Part shown: positions 40,362 to 49,104 of the stretch, in pieces
Numbering within the stretch: the first letter of the stretch is position 1
Layout: each line of letters starts with the position of its first letter
Source: Leptolyngbyaceae cyanobacterium RM1_1_2
GTDB taxonomy: Bacteria > Cyanobacteriota > Cyanobacteriia > Phormidesmidales > Phormidesmidaceae
Direction of reading: 5' to 3'
NCBI GenBank assembly: GCA_012032345.1
Contig: JAAUQI010000033.1
Location: 1 to 54,382 of the forward strand
Length of the DNA: 54,382 nt
Made by a program: the position numbers and the translations under genes
The notes under the pieces: generated by a model
Told to the model about the DNA's origin: nothing
Seen by the model: only the letters and a program-made list of their open reading frames with translations
The model's database searches: none

Positions 40362-41516
40362 ATGGTTTTCATCAAGCGTTGGCTTCAAGCGATCTCTCTG
40401 GGTATTTTGCTATTCACAGTTTCTACCTGGGTGAGCGCCTTTCCTGGAAATGCTAGGAGTATCTCTGCCCAAGCGCTTGCTTTCAGCAGCCTGTCTCAGA
40501 CTGCCCCGCCGTTGGTGAGCTATCTGCCACCCGGTAACGCAATTACAGACGGTAAAGCTCTTTTGAGATACGCCTTGCCAATTGATAGTCCAGAGATTCG
40601 TAAGGTTCAAAAAGATTTAGAAGATTTCTCAGAGTGGCTACGCAGCAAGCGCTGGGGGCCAATCAAAAGCAATATTGTCAAAATTGAGCGCATACTCAAC
40701 CGCAGCAGTGACAAGCTTTTAGCGACAGTGTCTCCGGCTGATCAGGCCCAGGCAAAAACGCTGATAGGTCAGCTTCAGGCAGGGCTGATGCCGCTACGAG
40801 AGGCTGTCGAAGCCAAAGACAAGGAGCAGGTTTGGCTACAGCGATCGGCGCTGCTAGATACTGTAGGCGCGCTCGAAGCGCTAATGGTGAAAAGCTTTCC
40901 CTATGAAGTACCGGCAGAGTATAGCGGGTTGCCACAGCTCAAAGGACGCGCCACCGTCGAATTCACGACCAACAAAGGCAGCATGACGGCTGTGGTGGAC
41001 GGCTACAGCGCCCCGGTAACGGCGGGTAATTTTGTTGATCTGGTGCAGCGGGGCTTTTATGACGGGCTAGAATTTGTTCGGGCAGAAGACAATTATGTTT
41101 TGCAAACGGGTGATCCTAAAGGCCCAGACGACGGCTTTATCGATCCTAAAACAAACGAGTACCGGGCGATTCCATTAGAAATTCTGGTGCAGGAAGAAGA
41201 ACAGCCCATCTATGGCTCTACGCTGGAGTCTTTGGGCCTCTATCTGGAAAATCCGGTGCTGCCTTTTTCTGCATTTGGTACGTTAGGCATGGCCCGTCCC
41301 GGCAACAACGTTAATGGGGGATCTTCCCAGTTCTTTTTCTTCCTGTTTGAGCCTGAGCTGACGCCTGCGGGTCTGAACCTGCTCGATGGTCGCTATACGG
41401 TTTTTGGCTATGTGGTTGAGAACAAAGAACTGCTCGAAAGTCTGACTCAGGGGGACAAAATCATATCGGCTAGGGTTGTAGACGGTGCAAAAAATCTGGT
41501 AGCGTCTGCGGCCTAA
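40362..41516 (+). CDS. Lumenal cyclophilin-type peptidylprolyl isomerase
   Basis: This 384-residue protein has an N-terminal signal peptide (AISLGILLFTVSTWVSA), a helical domain of about 150 residues and a C-terminal cyclophilin domain. That layout matches the thylakoid-lumen TLP40/CYP38 type, which assists photosystem II assembly. The cyclophilin part includes ATVEFTTNKGSMTAVVDG, APVTAGNFVDLVQRGFYDGL and NGGSSQFFFFLFEPELTPAG. The start at 40362 (MVFIKRWLQAI) is better than the TTG at 40341. It is divergent from efp. Confidence 0.88.
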   Translation: MVFIKRWLQAISLGILLFTVSTWVSAFPGNARSISAQALAFSSLSQTAPPLVSYLPPGNAITDGKALLRYALPIDSPEIRKVQKDLEDFSEWLRSKRWGPIKSNIVKIERILNRSSDKLLATVSPADQAQAKTLIGQLQAGLMPLREAVEAKDKEQVWLQRSALLDTVGALEALMVKSFPYEVPAEYSGLPQLKGRATVEFTTNKGSMTAVVDGYSAPVTAGNFVDLVQRGFYDGLEFVRAEDNYVLQTGDPKGPDDGFIDPKTNEYRAIPLEILVQEEEQPIYGSTLESLGLYLENPVLPFSAFGTLGMARPGNNVNGGSSQFFFFLFEPELTPAGLNLLDGRYTVFGYVVENKELLESLTQGDKIISARVVDGAKNLVASAA

Positions 41517-41530
41517 GCTGCCGAAACGAG

Positions 41531-41635
41531 TGCAGCGTCAATACTTAAGTTTGGGGTGATGCATAGTTCGTAGTTAGCGCTTCAGCGCCAAAGCACCGAC
41601 TACCAACCCTAATTTCAGCCGTGACAATGCACTAG
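41531..41635 (+). repeat. Dispersed ~105-bp element, copy A
   Basis: This sequence matches the reverse complement of 44966-45072 with high identity by eye. Shared blocks include ACTTAAGTTT, ATAGTTCGTAGTTAGCGC and GACTACCAACCCTAATTT. The centre has a small palindrome (AGCGCTTCAGCGC). No ORF is coded. It is probably an intergenic dispersed repeat or a MITE-type non-autonomous element. The remainder of the 314-base gap 41517-41830 holds no other supported feature. Confidence 0.85.
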
Positions 41636-41830
41636 TCAATCTACAAGCGACAGGCTGGGGTGCAGGGATTCCCATAGGCGATCGCATCCCTTGGCCCATT
41701 TCTCAGCACCGACTAGCTTTCCTTAATCTAAGCTTGACGTGGCGTTCAGGTAAAAATAGCCATTTCTTAATGTGATTTCGGTAGCGTAAGCAACAGAAAT
41801 ACATGGATGTTTACGGAATCAGGAATTTAC

Positions 41831-43312
41831 ATGAAAACACTGCGCCTTTGGCCTGTTTTGCTGCCTGTGGCAGGCATGTTAGCCGCTTCAGTGGCTTTAG
41901 CCTCGCCTCAGCTTAAAGATGATGAAAACGACTTGGACTTGAGCACCCCAGATGCTGATGCTCCGCTGGTAATTGCCCACCGGGGCGCTAGCGGCTTTAG
42001 ACCTGAGCATACGCTGGCTGCTTACCGCGTTGCGATTGAGCAGGGGGCTGATTTTATTGAACCTGACTTGGTTGTAACCAAAGACGGTGTGCTGATTGCC
42101 CGTCATGAAAATGCGCTGGCAACGGTTGCACTAGATAGCCAGAACAACATCATTCTGGATGCCAACGGCAACCCCCGGGTGACCCAAGAAACCACCAACA
42201 TAGCTGAGCTGGAAAAGTTCCGCGATCGCCTCACGGTTAAATTTGTAGATGGGGTAGCCACTGGCGGCTGGTTTAGCGAAGATCTGACGCTGACCGAGAT
42301 TAAGGAACTGCGCGCCCGAGAGCGGATTCCCAATGTCCGTCCTCGCAATACCCGCTTTAACGATCGCTTTGAAGTCCCCACCCTGGCTGAAGTTATCCGC
42401 TTAGTCAAGCAAACCGAAGCCCGCACAGGCCGAAAGATCGGCATTTATCCTGAAACCAAGCATCCCACCTTCTTTGCCAAAGAGGGTACCTATCTAGACG
42501 GCACCCCAATTAATCGGTCTTTGGGTGAACTGCTGATTGAGACTCTAGTGCGTCAGCGATTTACCGATCCTAGCCGCATTTTTATTCAGTCTTTTGAGTT
42601 TGAGAACCTGATCGAACTCCAAAATCAAATTATGCCGCGTTACGGCGTAGATATTCCGCTAGTGCAGCTCTATGGCGACATCACCGATGCTTTCCTACAG
42701 CCTGCCAGCAACTTCTCTCGCCCCTACGACATGGTTTACAACACGGCTCAGGGAGCCGACCTCAACGCGATTTACGGTGGATTGGTCAGCCAGGTATTCG
42801 GGGGCATTACGCCGACAACAGGCTATGGGGATCTGGTTTCTAACGCGGTGATCAGCTATGTTGCCGACAGCTATGCCGAGGGCATTGGGCCTTGGAAAAA
42901 CAGCTTTTTGCTGCGGGAACGGCTGCCCCGGGCGATTGATGGCAACGGGGACGGCGTGGCTGAAATTACTACCCGCCTCACAGGTGAGGTTGAGCCATTT
43001 CTAGCTTTTGCCCTATCTCAAGGTCTAGAGGTGCATCCCTATACGCTGCGGGCCGAGGAGCAGTTTTTGACGCTTGACGCCAGTGGCACTCCCCAAACCA
43101 TCCTGGATGAGGTGGTGCAAATTTTGCAGTTAGGGGCGACGGGTTTCTTTATTGACCAGCCTGTTGAGGGGGTCAGAGGCCGCGAGGCGTTCTTAGACTC
43201 TTTTGGCGATGATGCGTCAAATGAAAACAACGAAGCCGATGAAAATGAAGACGGTCTCAATGTACCGGGCAACATTATTATTCTGCCGGGTGACGATCGC
43301 GACGACGGGTAG
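41831..43312 (+). CDS. glpQ: Exported glycerophosphodiester phosphodiesterase
   Basis: This 493-residue protein has a signal peptide (WPVLLPVAGMLAASVALAS) and a GDPD TIM barrel: LVIAHRGASGFRPEHTLAAY, then EPDLVVTKDGVLIARHE. These residues bind metal and substrate in GlpQ-type enzymes, which release glycerol-3-phosphate from glycerophosphodiesters. It probably acts in the periplasm. DGNGDGVAEI resembles a calcium-binding loop, and the C-terminus is strongly acidic. The start at 41831 has AGGA seven to nine bases before; an ATG at 41807 lies upstream. Confidence 0.9.
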   Translation: MKTLRLWPVLLPVAGMLAASVALASPQLKDDENDLDLSTPDADAPLVIAHRGASGFRPEHTLAAYRVAIEQGADFIEPDLVVTKDGVLIARHENALATVALDSQNNIILDANGNPRVTQETTNIAELEKFRDRLTVKFVDGVATGGWFSEDLTLTEIKELRARERIPNVRPRNTRFNDRFEVPTLAEVIRLVKQTEARTGRKIGIYPETKHPTFFAKEGTYLDGTPINRSLGELLIETLVRQRFTDPSRIFIQSFEFENLIELQNQIMPRYGVDIPLVQLYGDITDAFLQPASNFSRPYDMVYNTAQGADLNAIYGGLVSQVFGGITPTTGYGDLVSNAVISYVADSYAEGIGPWKNSFLLRERLPRAIDGNGDGVAEITTRLTGEVEPFLAFALSQGLEVHPYTLRAEEQFLTLDASGTPQTILDEVVQILQLGATGFFIDQPVEGVRGREAFLDSFGDDASNENNEADENEDGLNVPGNIIILPGDDRDDG

Positions 43313-43375
43313 CTTGTTAAAAGCTGCGGTTTTGTCTAGCAGATACCGCTCTAGCTAACCTGAAAAGCTCTTGTG

Positions 43376-43395
43376 GGGTGTGCTTCGGCACACCC
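43376..43395. terminator. UUCG-capped hairpin between convergent genes
   Basis: GGGTGTGC (43376-43383) pairs exactly with GCACACCC (43388-43395) and is capped by a TTCG tetraloop, which is very stable in RNA. It lies between the convergent glpQ and argG genes, 64 bases after the glpQ stop. There is only a weak T-rich stretch after it, so it may be a transcript-end stabiliser rather than a classical terminator. Confidence 0.6.
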
Positions 43396-43447
43396 TAATT
43401 TGTACTGATGCTTACAGGTTTATTCAAACTGAGCCAGCCCAACCCTA

Positions 43448-44653
43448 TTAGCCCTGACGATTTTTCTCTGACCAAACTCGCGTCGGCAAACCCCAGACAT
43501 AAATGAAGCCTTCAGCCGCCTGATGATTGAAGCGATCGTCGCTGCTGTAGGTTGCCAGTTCGTCGCTGTAAAGAGCTTTGTCAGACTGTCGTCCGGCAAT
43601 GGTAGCTGTGCCTTTAAACAGCTTGACGCGCACGGTGCCCGAAACCCGCGCCTGGGTTTGCTGAACAAAGGCATCCAATGCCGCTTTAAGTGGGCTGTAC
43701 CATAGGCCGTTGTAGACTAGCTGGCTGTAGCTTTCTTCTATGCCCCGCTTGTAGTGGGTCACATCGGCGGTGAGGGTCAGGCTCTCTAAGTCTCGGTGGG
43801 CCAAGATTAGCACCAGCAAAGCTGGCGTTTCATAGATCTCTCGTGACTTAATGCCGACTAAGCGGTTCTCAATCATGTCGATGCGGCCCACACCATGCTC
43901 ACCCACGACCGTGTTGAGCTGACTAACCAGCTCAACCGGAGCAAGCACCGATCCATTCAGGCTTACGGGCAACCCTTGCTCAAAGCCAATCTCAATATAG
44001 GCTGGTTCGTCAGGGGTTTCGGCAATACCTTTGGTCATGACGTAGATTTCTTCGAGTGGCTCGTTCCAGGGGTTTTCGAGCGGGCCAGCCTCAATGCTAC
44101 GGCCTAGCAGGTTGCGATCGATGCTGTAGGGTGAAGACTTTTTCACAGGCAGGCTCAGGCCAAACTTTTCACCATAGGCGATCGCCTCTTCCCGGCTCAT
44201 GCCCCACTCCCGAGCCGGGGCTAAAACTTTTAGATCAGGGGCTAGGGCGGCGATAGAAACATCAAAGCGCACCTGATCGTTGCCTTTACCCGTGCAGCCG
44301 TGGGCCACCGCATCCGCGCCATATTCTTTGGCTGCTTCGACTAGCAGTTGAGCAATCAGCGGACGCGCCAGGGCGGTTGAGAGCGGATAGCGATTTTCGT
44401 AAAGGGCGTTGGCTTGAATGGAAGGAAAGGCATAGTCTTCGATAAAGCGCTCTGTGGCATCACTGACCAAGGATTCTTTTGCGCCTGCCGTGAGAGCCTT
44501 TTTGCGAATCGGTTCTAGCTCATCACCCTGCCCTAAGTCTGCTGCTAGGGTAATGACTTCTTTGACGCCCCACTCGTTCATTAAGTACGGAATGCAGACT
44601 GTAGTGTCTACACCGCCAGAATAGGCTAGTACAACTCTTTCAGCGCGACCCAT
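43448..44653 (-). CDS. argG: Argininosuccinate synthase
   Basis: ArgG joins citrulline and aspartate using ATP in arginine synthesis. The 401-residue length is standard. The ATP-binding motif [16 protein letters not shown] is at the N-terminus, with [15 protein letters not shown] and [16 protein letters not shown] downstream. It is a single gene converging with the glycerophosphodiesterase gene. Confidence 0.97.
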   Translation of the reverse strand: MGRAERVVLAYSGGVDTTVCIPYLMNEWGVKEVITLAADLGQGDELEPIRKKALTAGAKESLVSDATERFIEDYAFPSIQANALYENRYPLSTALARPLIAQLLVEAAKEYGADAVAHGCTGKGNDQVRFDVSIAALAPDLKVLAPAREWGMSREEAIAYGEKFGLSLPVKKSSPYSIDRNLLGRSIEAGPLENPWNEPLEEIYVMTKGIAETPDEPAYIEIGFEQGLPVSLNGSVLAPVELVSQLNTVVGEHGVGRIDMIENRLVGIKSREIYETPALLVLILAHRDLESLTLTADVTHYKRGIEESYSQLVYNGLWYSPLKAALDAFVQQTQARVSGTVRVKLFKGTATIAGRQSDKALYSDELATYSSDDRFNHQAAEGFIYVWGLPTRVWSEKNRQG

Positions 44654-44965
44654 AACTGTTTGACCTGCTTACACATCACAAGCCTCTTATTATCTAACTA
44701 ATCGTCTCGAAATCTGGCTGATACACAACAGAATTTGGTGACAATTTCGGCGGGTTGCTTTAGTAGGTAGAACTTCGAGCGCGATCGCCCCTCTAAAAAG
44801 CCATTGGTAGCATAATGCCGAGTTCGTACACAGCTTCAGCAGTGGTCATTAGGGGATGAGTTCTGACTGGTGTCGATGAATACAGCCATAATTTCAGTGT
44901 AGTGAAAGACAGTGCGATCGCTGCTCTTATAGCGCGATCGCCCCCACTACAGATTAGCTCAAGAC

Positions 44966-45072
44966 ACTAGCACATCGTCACGGCTAGAAATTAGGGTTGG
45001 TAGTCAGTGCTTTAGCGCTGAAGCGCTAACTACGAACTATCCATCGCCCTAAACTTAAGTGTTGAGGCTGCA
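44966..45072 (-). repeat. Dispersed ~105-bp element, copy B (inverted)
   Basis: Copy B lies in the 480-base gap 44654-45133 and is the inverted partner of 41531-41635. Identity by eye is high, with differences such as GGGGTGATG versus GGGCGATGG. It has the central AGCGCTTCAGCGCT palindrome intact. Upstream in the same gap are two HIP1-rich areas and no supported gene. Confidence 0.85.
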
Positions 45073-45133
45073 TTAGCTTACCTGCCATCGGGCCAGCCAG
45101 CCATCATTGCCACAGTGCTGCCAACGGGGTAGA

Positions 45134-45895
45134 TCACTCCAGTGCTGATACCAGCACCACGCCTCGGCTGCGCTCTGAGACGCTGTCTATCGTGTCGGTT
45201 GCCTGCCACAGCGCTTCTGCTTCTACCCAGACGGGCGGGTACTTATAGCGAGACACATCCAAAATCAAAAACCGATCGGTGTCGGCATCGTAAGCGGCAA
45301 TTGGCGAGATATGACCGCCGGTTTCTTGACCAATCGCCCGTCGCAGATAGTTGACTACTACAAAGTTGTCTCCCTCAGCCAGGTTAGTGGCGATCGCCTG
45401 TCGAAACTCATCCAGGGTGACTTCTGCGCCATAGAGTACCTCCACGGTGACGGGGTAGCTGCTAATAATTCCGGCCAGTTCTGCCAGAGTGAGGCCCTGC
45501 CGTTCGATCAGCGATCGCTCGATTACCGCTTCTGTCGCAGGGTTAAAAATATTCTCCTGAGTGAAATACTGGCGCTCCCATTCTGGAGCCTCGGGCGCAG
45601 GGATGCCCAAAGCATTCAGGATCATGACCGTACTGGCAATACCGCAAAAAGCCTGGTTCTGCTGAGTCACAAACTGGCTAGCCAGAGGAACGTAGTCGGT
45701 CTGAGCTTCACTCTCTTGGAGCAGTTGTTGACCTTCGGGAGAAAGCAGTGAGGTCAGGCTTTCGTCCAAAGGCAGGGTCTGAGCCTTTATAGAAGCTGGG
45801 GCGACAGCAATTCCTAACAATAGCGCCAGACTGCTCAATACCATTCCTGAGAAAGAGGGCATACAACTCAAGCCAAAAACAGCAGTTCTGCTCAT
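45134..45895 (-). CDS. Phytochelatin synthase-like cysteine peptidase
   Basis: The 253-residue protein has an N-terminal signal (MVLSSLALLLGIAVAPASI) and a papain-like phytochelatin synthase domain. The triad is Cys84 (QAFCGIASTVMILNAL), His195 (GGHISPIAAYD) and Asp213 (LILDVSRYKYPPVW). Spacing (111 and 18) is close to that of the Nostoc enzyme, which mainly hydrolyses glutathione to gamma-Glu-Cys rather than making long phytochelatins. Unlike plant enzymes there is no C-terminal regulatory domain. Export to the periplasm is inferred from the signal. It is a single gene. Confidence 0.88.
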   Translation of the reverse strand: MSRTAVFGLSCMPSFSGMVLSSLALLLGIAVAPASIKAQTLPLDESLTSLLSPEGQQLLQESEAQTDYVPLASQFVTQQNQAFCGIASTVMILNALGIPAPEAPEWERQYFTQENIFNPATEAVIERSLIERQGLTLAELAGIISSYPVTVEVLYGAEVTLDEFRQAIATNLAEGDNFVVVNYLRRAIGQETGGHISPIAAYDADTDRFLILDVSRYKYPPVWVEAEALWQATDTIDSVSERSRGVVLVSALE

Positions 45896-46018
45896 AATAA
45901 CTCAGTCAGTAGGTGTCCCTTGCTGGTGACTCCATTACAGGTTACAGATACCTAGGTCTCAGAAAAACTAGGCATCTCTCTCGGTTGATGCAAACGGGCT
46001 TAGAATTAGGGCCGAGAG

Positions 46019-47344
46019 TTAGAGCAAGATTGAGGCGCGCTCGGCTAGGGGCGATCGCTCACCGCGCTGGAGCAAAATGTGGCCTGCTAGCGGCTCAGAC
46101 CTAAAGCGCTCTACCACGTAGCTGAGGCCATTGCTGGCGGCATCAACATAGGGGTTGTCAATTTGGTTGACGTCGCCTGTCAAAACAATCTTGGTGCCCT
46201 CTCCGGCTCGGGTCAAAATGGTTTTGACCTCGTGGGGGGTCAGGTTTTGAGCTTCGTCTACAACAAAAAACTGCTGCGGTAGAGTGCGTCCGCGAATGTA
46301 GGTGAGCGGCTCAATCTGCAACAGCCCCCGCTCGATCAGTTCCTCATGGCCTCGCCGCCAGTAGCTGGGGCGATCGCTGGTCACCTGGGTGCCAAAAATC
46401 AGGTCGAAGTTGTCGTAGAGCGGCTGCATCCAAGGGGTGAGTTTCTCGCCTACGTCTCCAGGCAGATAGCCCAGATCTCGCCCCATCGGCACAATCGGTC
46501 GGGCAATCAGCAGGCGGCTGTAGTGACCTTCATCGGCTACTTTTTGCAGTCCTGCCGCGATCGCCAGCAGGGTTTTACCCGTCCCGGCTTTGCCCACCAG
46601 CGTCACCAAGGGCACGGCGTCATTCAGCAGCAGATTGAGCGCAAACTGCTGCTCCCGGTTGCGGGGCTGAATCCGAGAAACCCCGGCTTTGGGCAACCTG
46701 GGTAGCGGAATCACTTTATGACTGGTTGGCTCTACTGTAGCAATGTCGCTATGAGCAGGATTTTCAGCATTGGTCAAAACCACAGCCTGGTTGGGGGCAA
46801 GGGGCTGGGCCAGTTCTGTGACGCCAATTTCTCTTAGTTCCTCAATGATGGCTGGGTCAACAGTGGCCTGGACGATACCAGTGTAAAAATCGGTGACGTC
46901 GATTTTATCAGTGGTGTAGTCTTCAGCGATTAGCCCTAGGGTATCGGCTTTGATCCGCAGGTTGGTATCCTTGCTGACCAGCACCACCGGGCAGTCACAG
47001 CGGTGTTTTAGCTCTAGGGCCACGGCTAAAATAGCGTTGTCGTCACTGTCTCCTTCTAGCTCAGGCGGCAGCTTCAGCAGCGTCTCCCGATGGCACAGCG
47101 CTACCCGCAGCGTTCCGCCTGAGTCTAGGGAAATGCCCTGGGTCAGGCTGCCGCGCTTGCGCAAATCATCAATCATGCGAGATACCTGACGGGCGTTGCG
47201 TCCGGTTTCCTCCATTCGCTTTTTGAAGCGATCGAGTTCTTCAATAATAGTGATGGGCAACACCACGTCATTGTCCTGGAATCCCAACATTGCAGCCGGT
47301 TCGTGCAATAGGACATTGGTATCCAAAACAAACGTTTTTTTCAT
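46019..47344 (-). CDS. PIN-PhoH family ATPase
   Basis: This 441-residue protein joins an N-terminal PIN domain (FVLDTNVLLHEPAAML and conserved acidic residues) to a PhoH ATPase domain. The Walker A motif GKAGTGKTLLAIAAG is at about residues 250-264 and Walker B is QFFVVDEAQNLTPHEV. The architecture corresponds to PhoH2/YlaK-type proteins, proposed to act on RNA. It is divergent from hisB with 116 bases between starts. Confidence 0.93.
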   Translation of the reverse strand: MKKTFVLDTNVLLHEPAAMLGFQDNDVVLPITIIEELDRFKKRMEETGRNARQVSRMIDDLRKRGSLTQGISLDSGGTLRVALCHRETLLKLPPELEGDSDDNAILAVALELKHRCDCPVVLVSKDTNLRIKADTLGLIAEDYTTDKIDVTDFYTGIVQATVDPAIIEELREIGVTELAQPLAPNQAVVLTNAENPAHSDIATVEPTSHKVIPLPRLPKAGVSRIQPRNREQQFALNLLLNDAVPLVTLVGKAGTGKTLLAIAAGLQKVADEGHYSRLLIARPIVPMGRDLGYLPGDVGEKLTPWMQPLYDNFDLIFGTQVTSDRPSYWRRGHEELIERGLLQIEPLTYIRGRTLPQQFFVVDEAQNLTPHEVKTILTRAGEGTKIVLTGDVNQIDNPYVDAASNGLSYVVERFRSEPLAGHILLQRGERSPLAERASILL

Positions 47345-47460
47345 GCGAGTCAGGAACGGGGCGAATGATCGATAGACCTGTATCCTACCTGAAAGGCTAA
47401 GCTAATAGATATCGCTGTTTTTGATCCAGAGACAGCGATCGCCGCACTTTATCACCTGTT

Positions 47461-48099
47461 ATGCAAACCCGCGATCGCCAAATTTCTCCCGTTGCCAACC
47501 TTACTTCGCCGAGTCGCACCGCCTCAGTCAGCCGCAAAACAGGCGAAACCGACGTGCAGGTGGGGCTAACGATTGACGGTACCGGGCGCTGTAGCGCCAA
47601 CACAGGCATTCCCTTTCTCGATCATATGCTGCATCAGATTGCCTCCCACGGCCTGTTTGACCTAGACGTGCAGGCAACTGGCGATGTCGAAATTGACGAC
47701 CACCACACCAACGAAGACGTGGGCATTACCCTGGGGATGGCTTTAAAGGAGGCCCTAGGCGATCGCAAAGGCATTGTCCGCTTTGGTCATTTTCTCGCTC
47801 CTTTAGATGAGGCTTTGGTGCAGGTGGCGCTAGACTTTTCCGGGCGACCTCATCTGAGCTATGGTCTAGAGATTCCTACCCAGCGCGTCGGCACCTACGA
47901 CACCCAGCTTGTGCGCGAGTTTTTTGTTGCGGTTGTCAATCACAGCCAGATGACGCTGCATCTTCGCCAGCTCGACGGCCTCAACTCTCACCACATCATC
48001 GAAGCCACCTTCAAAGCTTTTGCCCGCGCCCTGCGGATGGCAGCCGAAATCGACCCCCGCCGCGCCAGCACTATTCCCAGCTCTAAGGGTGTGCTGTAG
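47461..48099 (+). CDS. hisB: Imidazoleglycerol-phosphate dehydratase
   Basis: HisB dehydrates imidazoleglycerol phosphate in histidine synthesis and binds manganese with its histidines. The 212-residue protein has [31 protein letters not shown] and [20 protein letters not shown]. It is the single-domain form. It is separate from hisD in this window. Confidence 0.96.
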   Translation: MQTRDRQISPVANLTSPSRTASVSRKTGETDVQVGLTIDGTGRCSANTGIPFLDHMLHQIASHGLFDLDVQATGDVEIDDHHTNEDVGITLGMALKEALGDRKGIVRFGHFLAPLDEALVQVALDFSGRPHLSYGLEIPTQRVGTYDTQLVREFFVAVVNHSQMTLHLRQLDGLNSHHIIEATFKAFARALRMAAEIDPRRASTIPSSKGVL

Positions 48100-48118
48100 G
48101 CGTAGAATACCAAGTATG

Positions 48119-48139
48119 AGGTGGGCGCGATGCCCACCT
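48119..48139. terminator. Hairpin between hisB and pentapeptide gene
   Basis: AGGTGGGC (48119-48126) pairs with GCCCACCT (48132-48139), 5-base loop, 20 bases after hisB. It lies between convergent genes and shares the GGTGGGC/GCCCACC core with the hairpin after rpoC2, which suggests a repeated transcript-end element. No clear T-run. Confidence 0.5.
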
Positions 48140-48158
48140 ACGAATGAACGCTATTGGC

Positions 48159-48530
48159 CTATTGTGCCGACTTGAAAGAAACACCCTCTTCGAGAGTCGG
48201 GGAGTGACGGCAATAGCCTTTAACCGCATTCATCATCGTCGCGCCGCAGAATTCTGTATTCTGAATTGTCACATCATTCATCTGGGCATTGCGTAAATTA
48301 GCACCGCTGAGGTCAGCATTTGTCAGGTTAACCGAATGAAAGCGAGTCCAGCGCAAATCTGCATTTCTGAGGTTTGCGCCGCTGAGGTCAGCGTCTCTAA
48401 TATCCACTCCCAGCAAACGACAGCCAGGGCAGCTTTTGGTAATGCGCAGACGCCAGACTCGAATCGGCACTTCTGCCTGCAGCACGATTAATACTAGCAG
48501 CGTCGTTAGCAAAATTCGGGTCAGCTTCAT
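48159..48530 (-). CDS. Short pentapeptide repeat protein with signal
   Basis: This 123-residue protein begins with an apparent signal or membrane segment (RILLTTLLVLIVLQAEVPI), has CPGC and then about six pentapeptide repeats such as LSGANLRNADLRW and LTNADLSGANLRNAQ. Two more cysteines near FCGATMMNAVKGYC follow. Such small exported proteins are common in cyanobacteria and of unknown function. It starts one base after the uma2 stop, so translation may be coupled. Confidence 0.85.
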   Translation of the reverse strand: MKLTRILLTTLLVLIVLQAEVPIRVWRLRITKSCPGCRLLGVDIRDADLSGANLRNADLRWTRFHSVNLTNADLSGANLRNAQMNDVTIQNTEFCGATMMNAVKGYCRHSPTLEEGVSFKSAQ

Positions 48531-48531
48531 C

Positions 48532-49101
48532 TCAGCCTCCTGGATGAAGCAGCAGTTTTTCCACCGCGATCGCCACCTCGGGAAAAGCCAGGGGCTGAAT
48601 CGTGCCCACGCTGAGTACGCTTTCCTCGGTGTATTGGTGCTGGCGAGGCGATCGCAAAACGTATAGCTGCCGCTCTGCTAAATGAACAATCCAGTATTCT
48701 GGGATGCCAGCCGCCGCGTAAATGGCAGCTTTGACTACTCGATCGGTGGCAAAGCTGGTTTTGGCAATCTCAATTAGCCAATAGATATCTTGCAAGCCGG
48801 GATGCCGGGTTTCATACTGAGAATCTGGCAGACGCACAACGGCAATATCCGGCTCTGGCTCAGAATCCACCAGGGTAATGGGGCCATTGAACCGGACATC
48901 GGCTTTACCACTCAGCAAACTTTCAAGATATCTGGCGTCTTGCTTAGCCGTGCTGTAGTGAATTGGCGTTTCTAGACTCATTTCAATCAGGTCGCCCCCT
49001 AACAGTTCGACCCGGCGATCGCCCAATATTCCAGCTTCTACTAGGCGATGATAGTCAGGAACTGACCACTTCAAGCGGTCTGCAGCAAGAGGCTCAGGCA
49101 T
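48532..49101 (-). CDS. Uma2-family putative endonuclease
   Basis: This 189-residue protein is a Uma2 (DUF820) family member, abundant in cyanobacteria and predicted to have a PD-(D/E)XK nuclease fold. The core reads EPDIAVVRLPDSQYETRHPG, LQDIYWLIEIAKTS and KAAIYAAAGIPEYWIVHL. Function is unknown. It starts three bases after the gor stop and ends one base before the next gene, so the three form a compact group. Confidence 0.9.
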   Translation of the reverse strand: MPEPLAADRLKWSVPDYHRLVEAGILGDRRVELLGGDLIEMSLETPIHYSTAKQDARYLESLLSGKADVRFNGPITLVDSEPEPDIAVVRLPDSQYETRHPGLQDIYWLIEIAKTSFATDRVVKAAIYAAAGIPEYWIVHLAERQLYVLRSPRQHQYTEESVLSVGTIQPLAFPEVAIAVEKLLLHPGG

Positions 49102-49104
49102 AAA

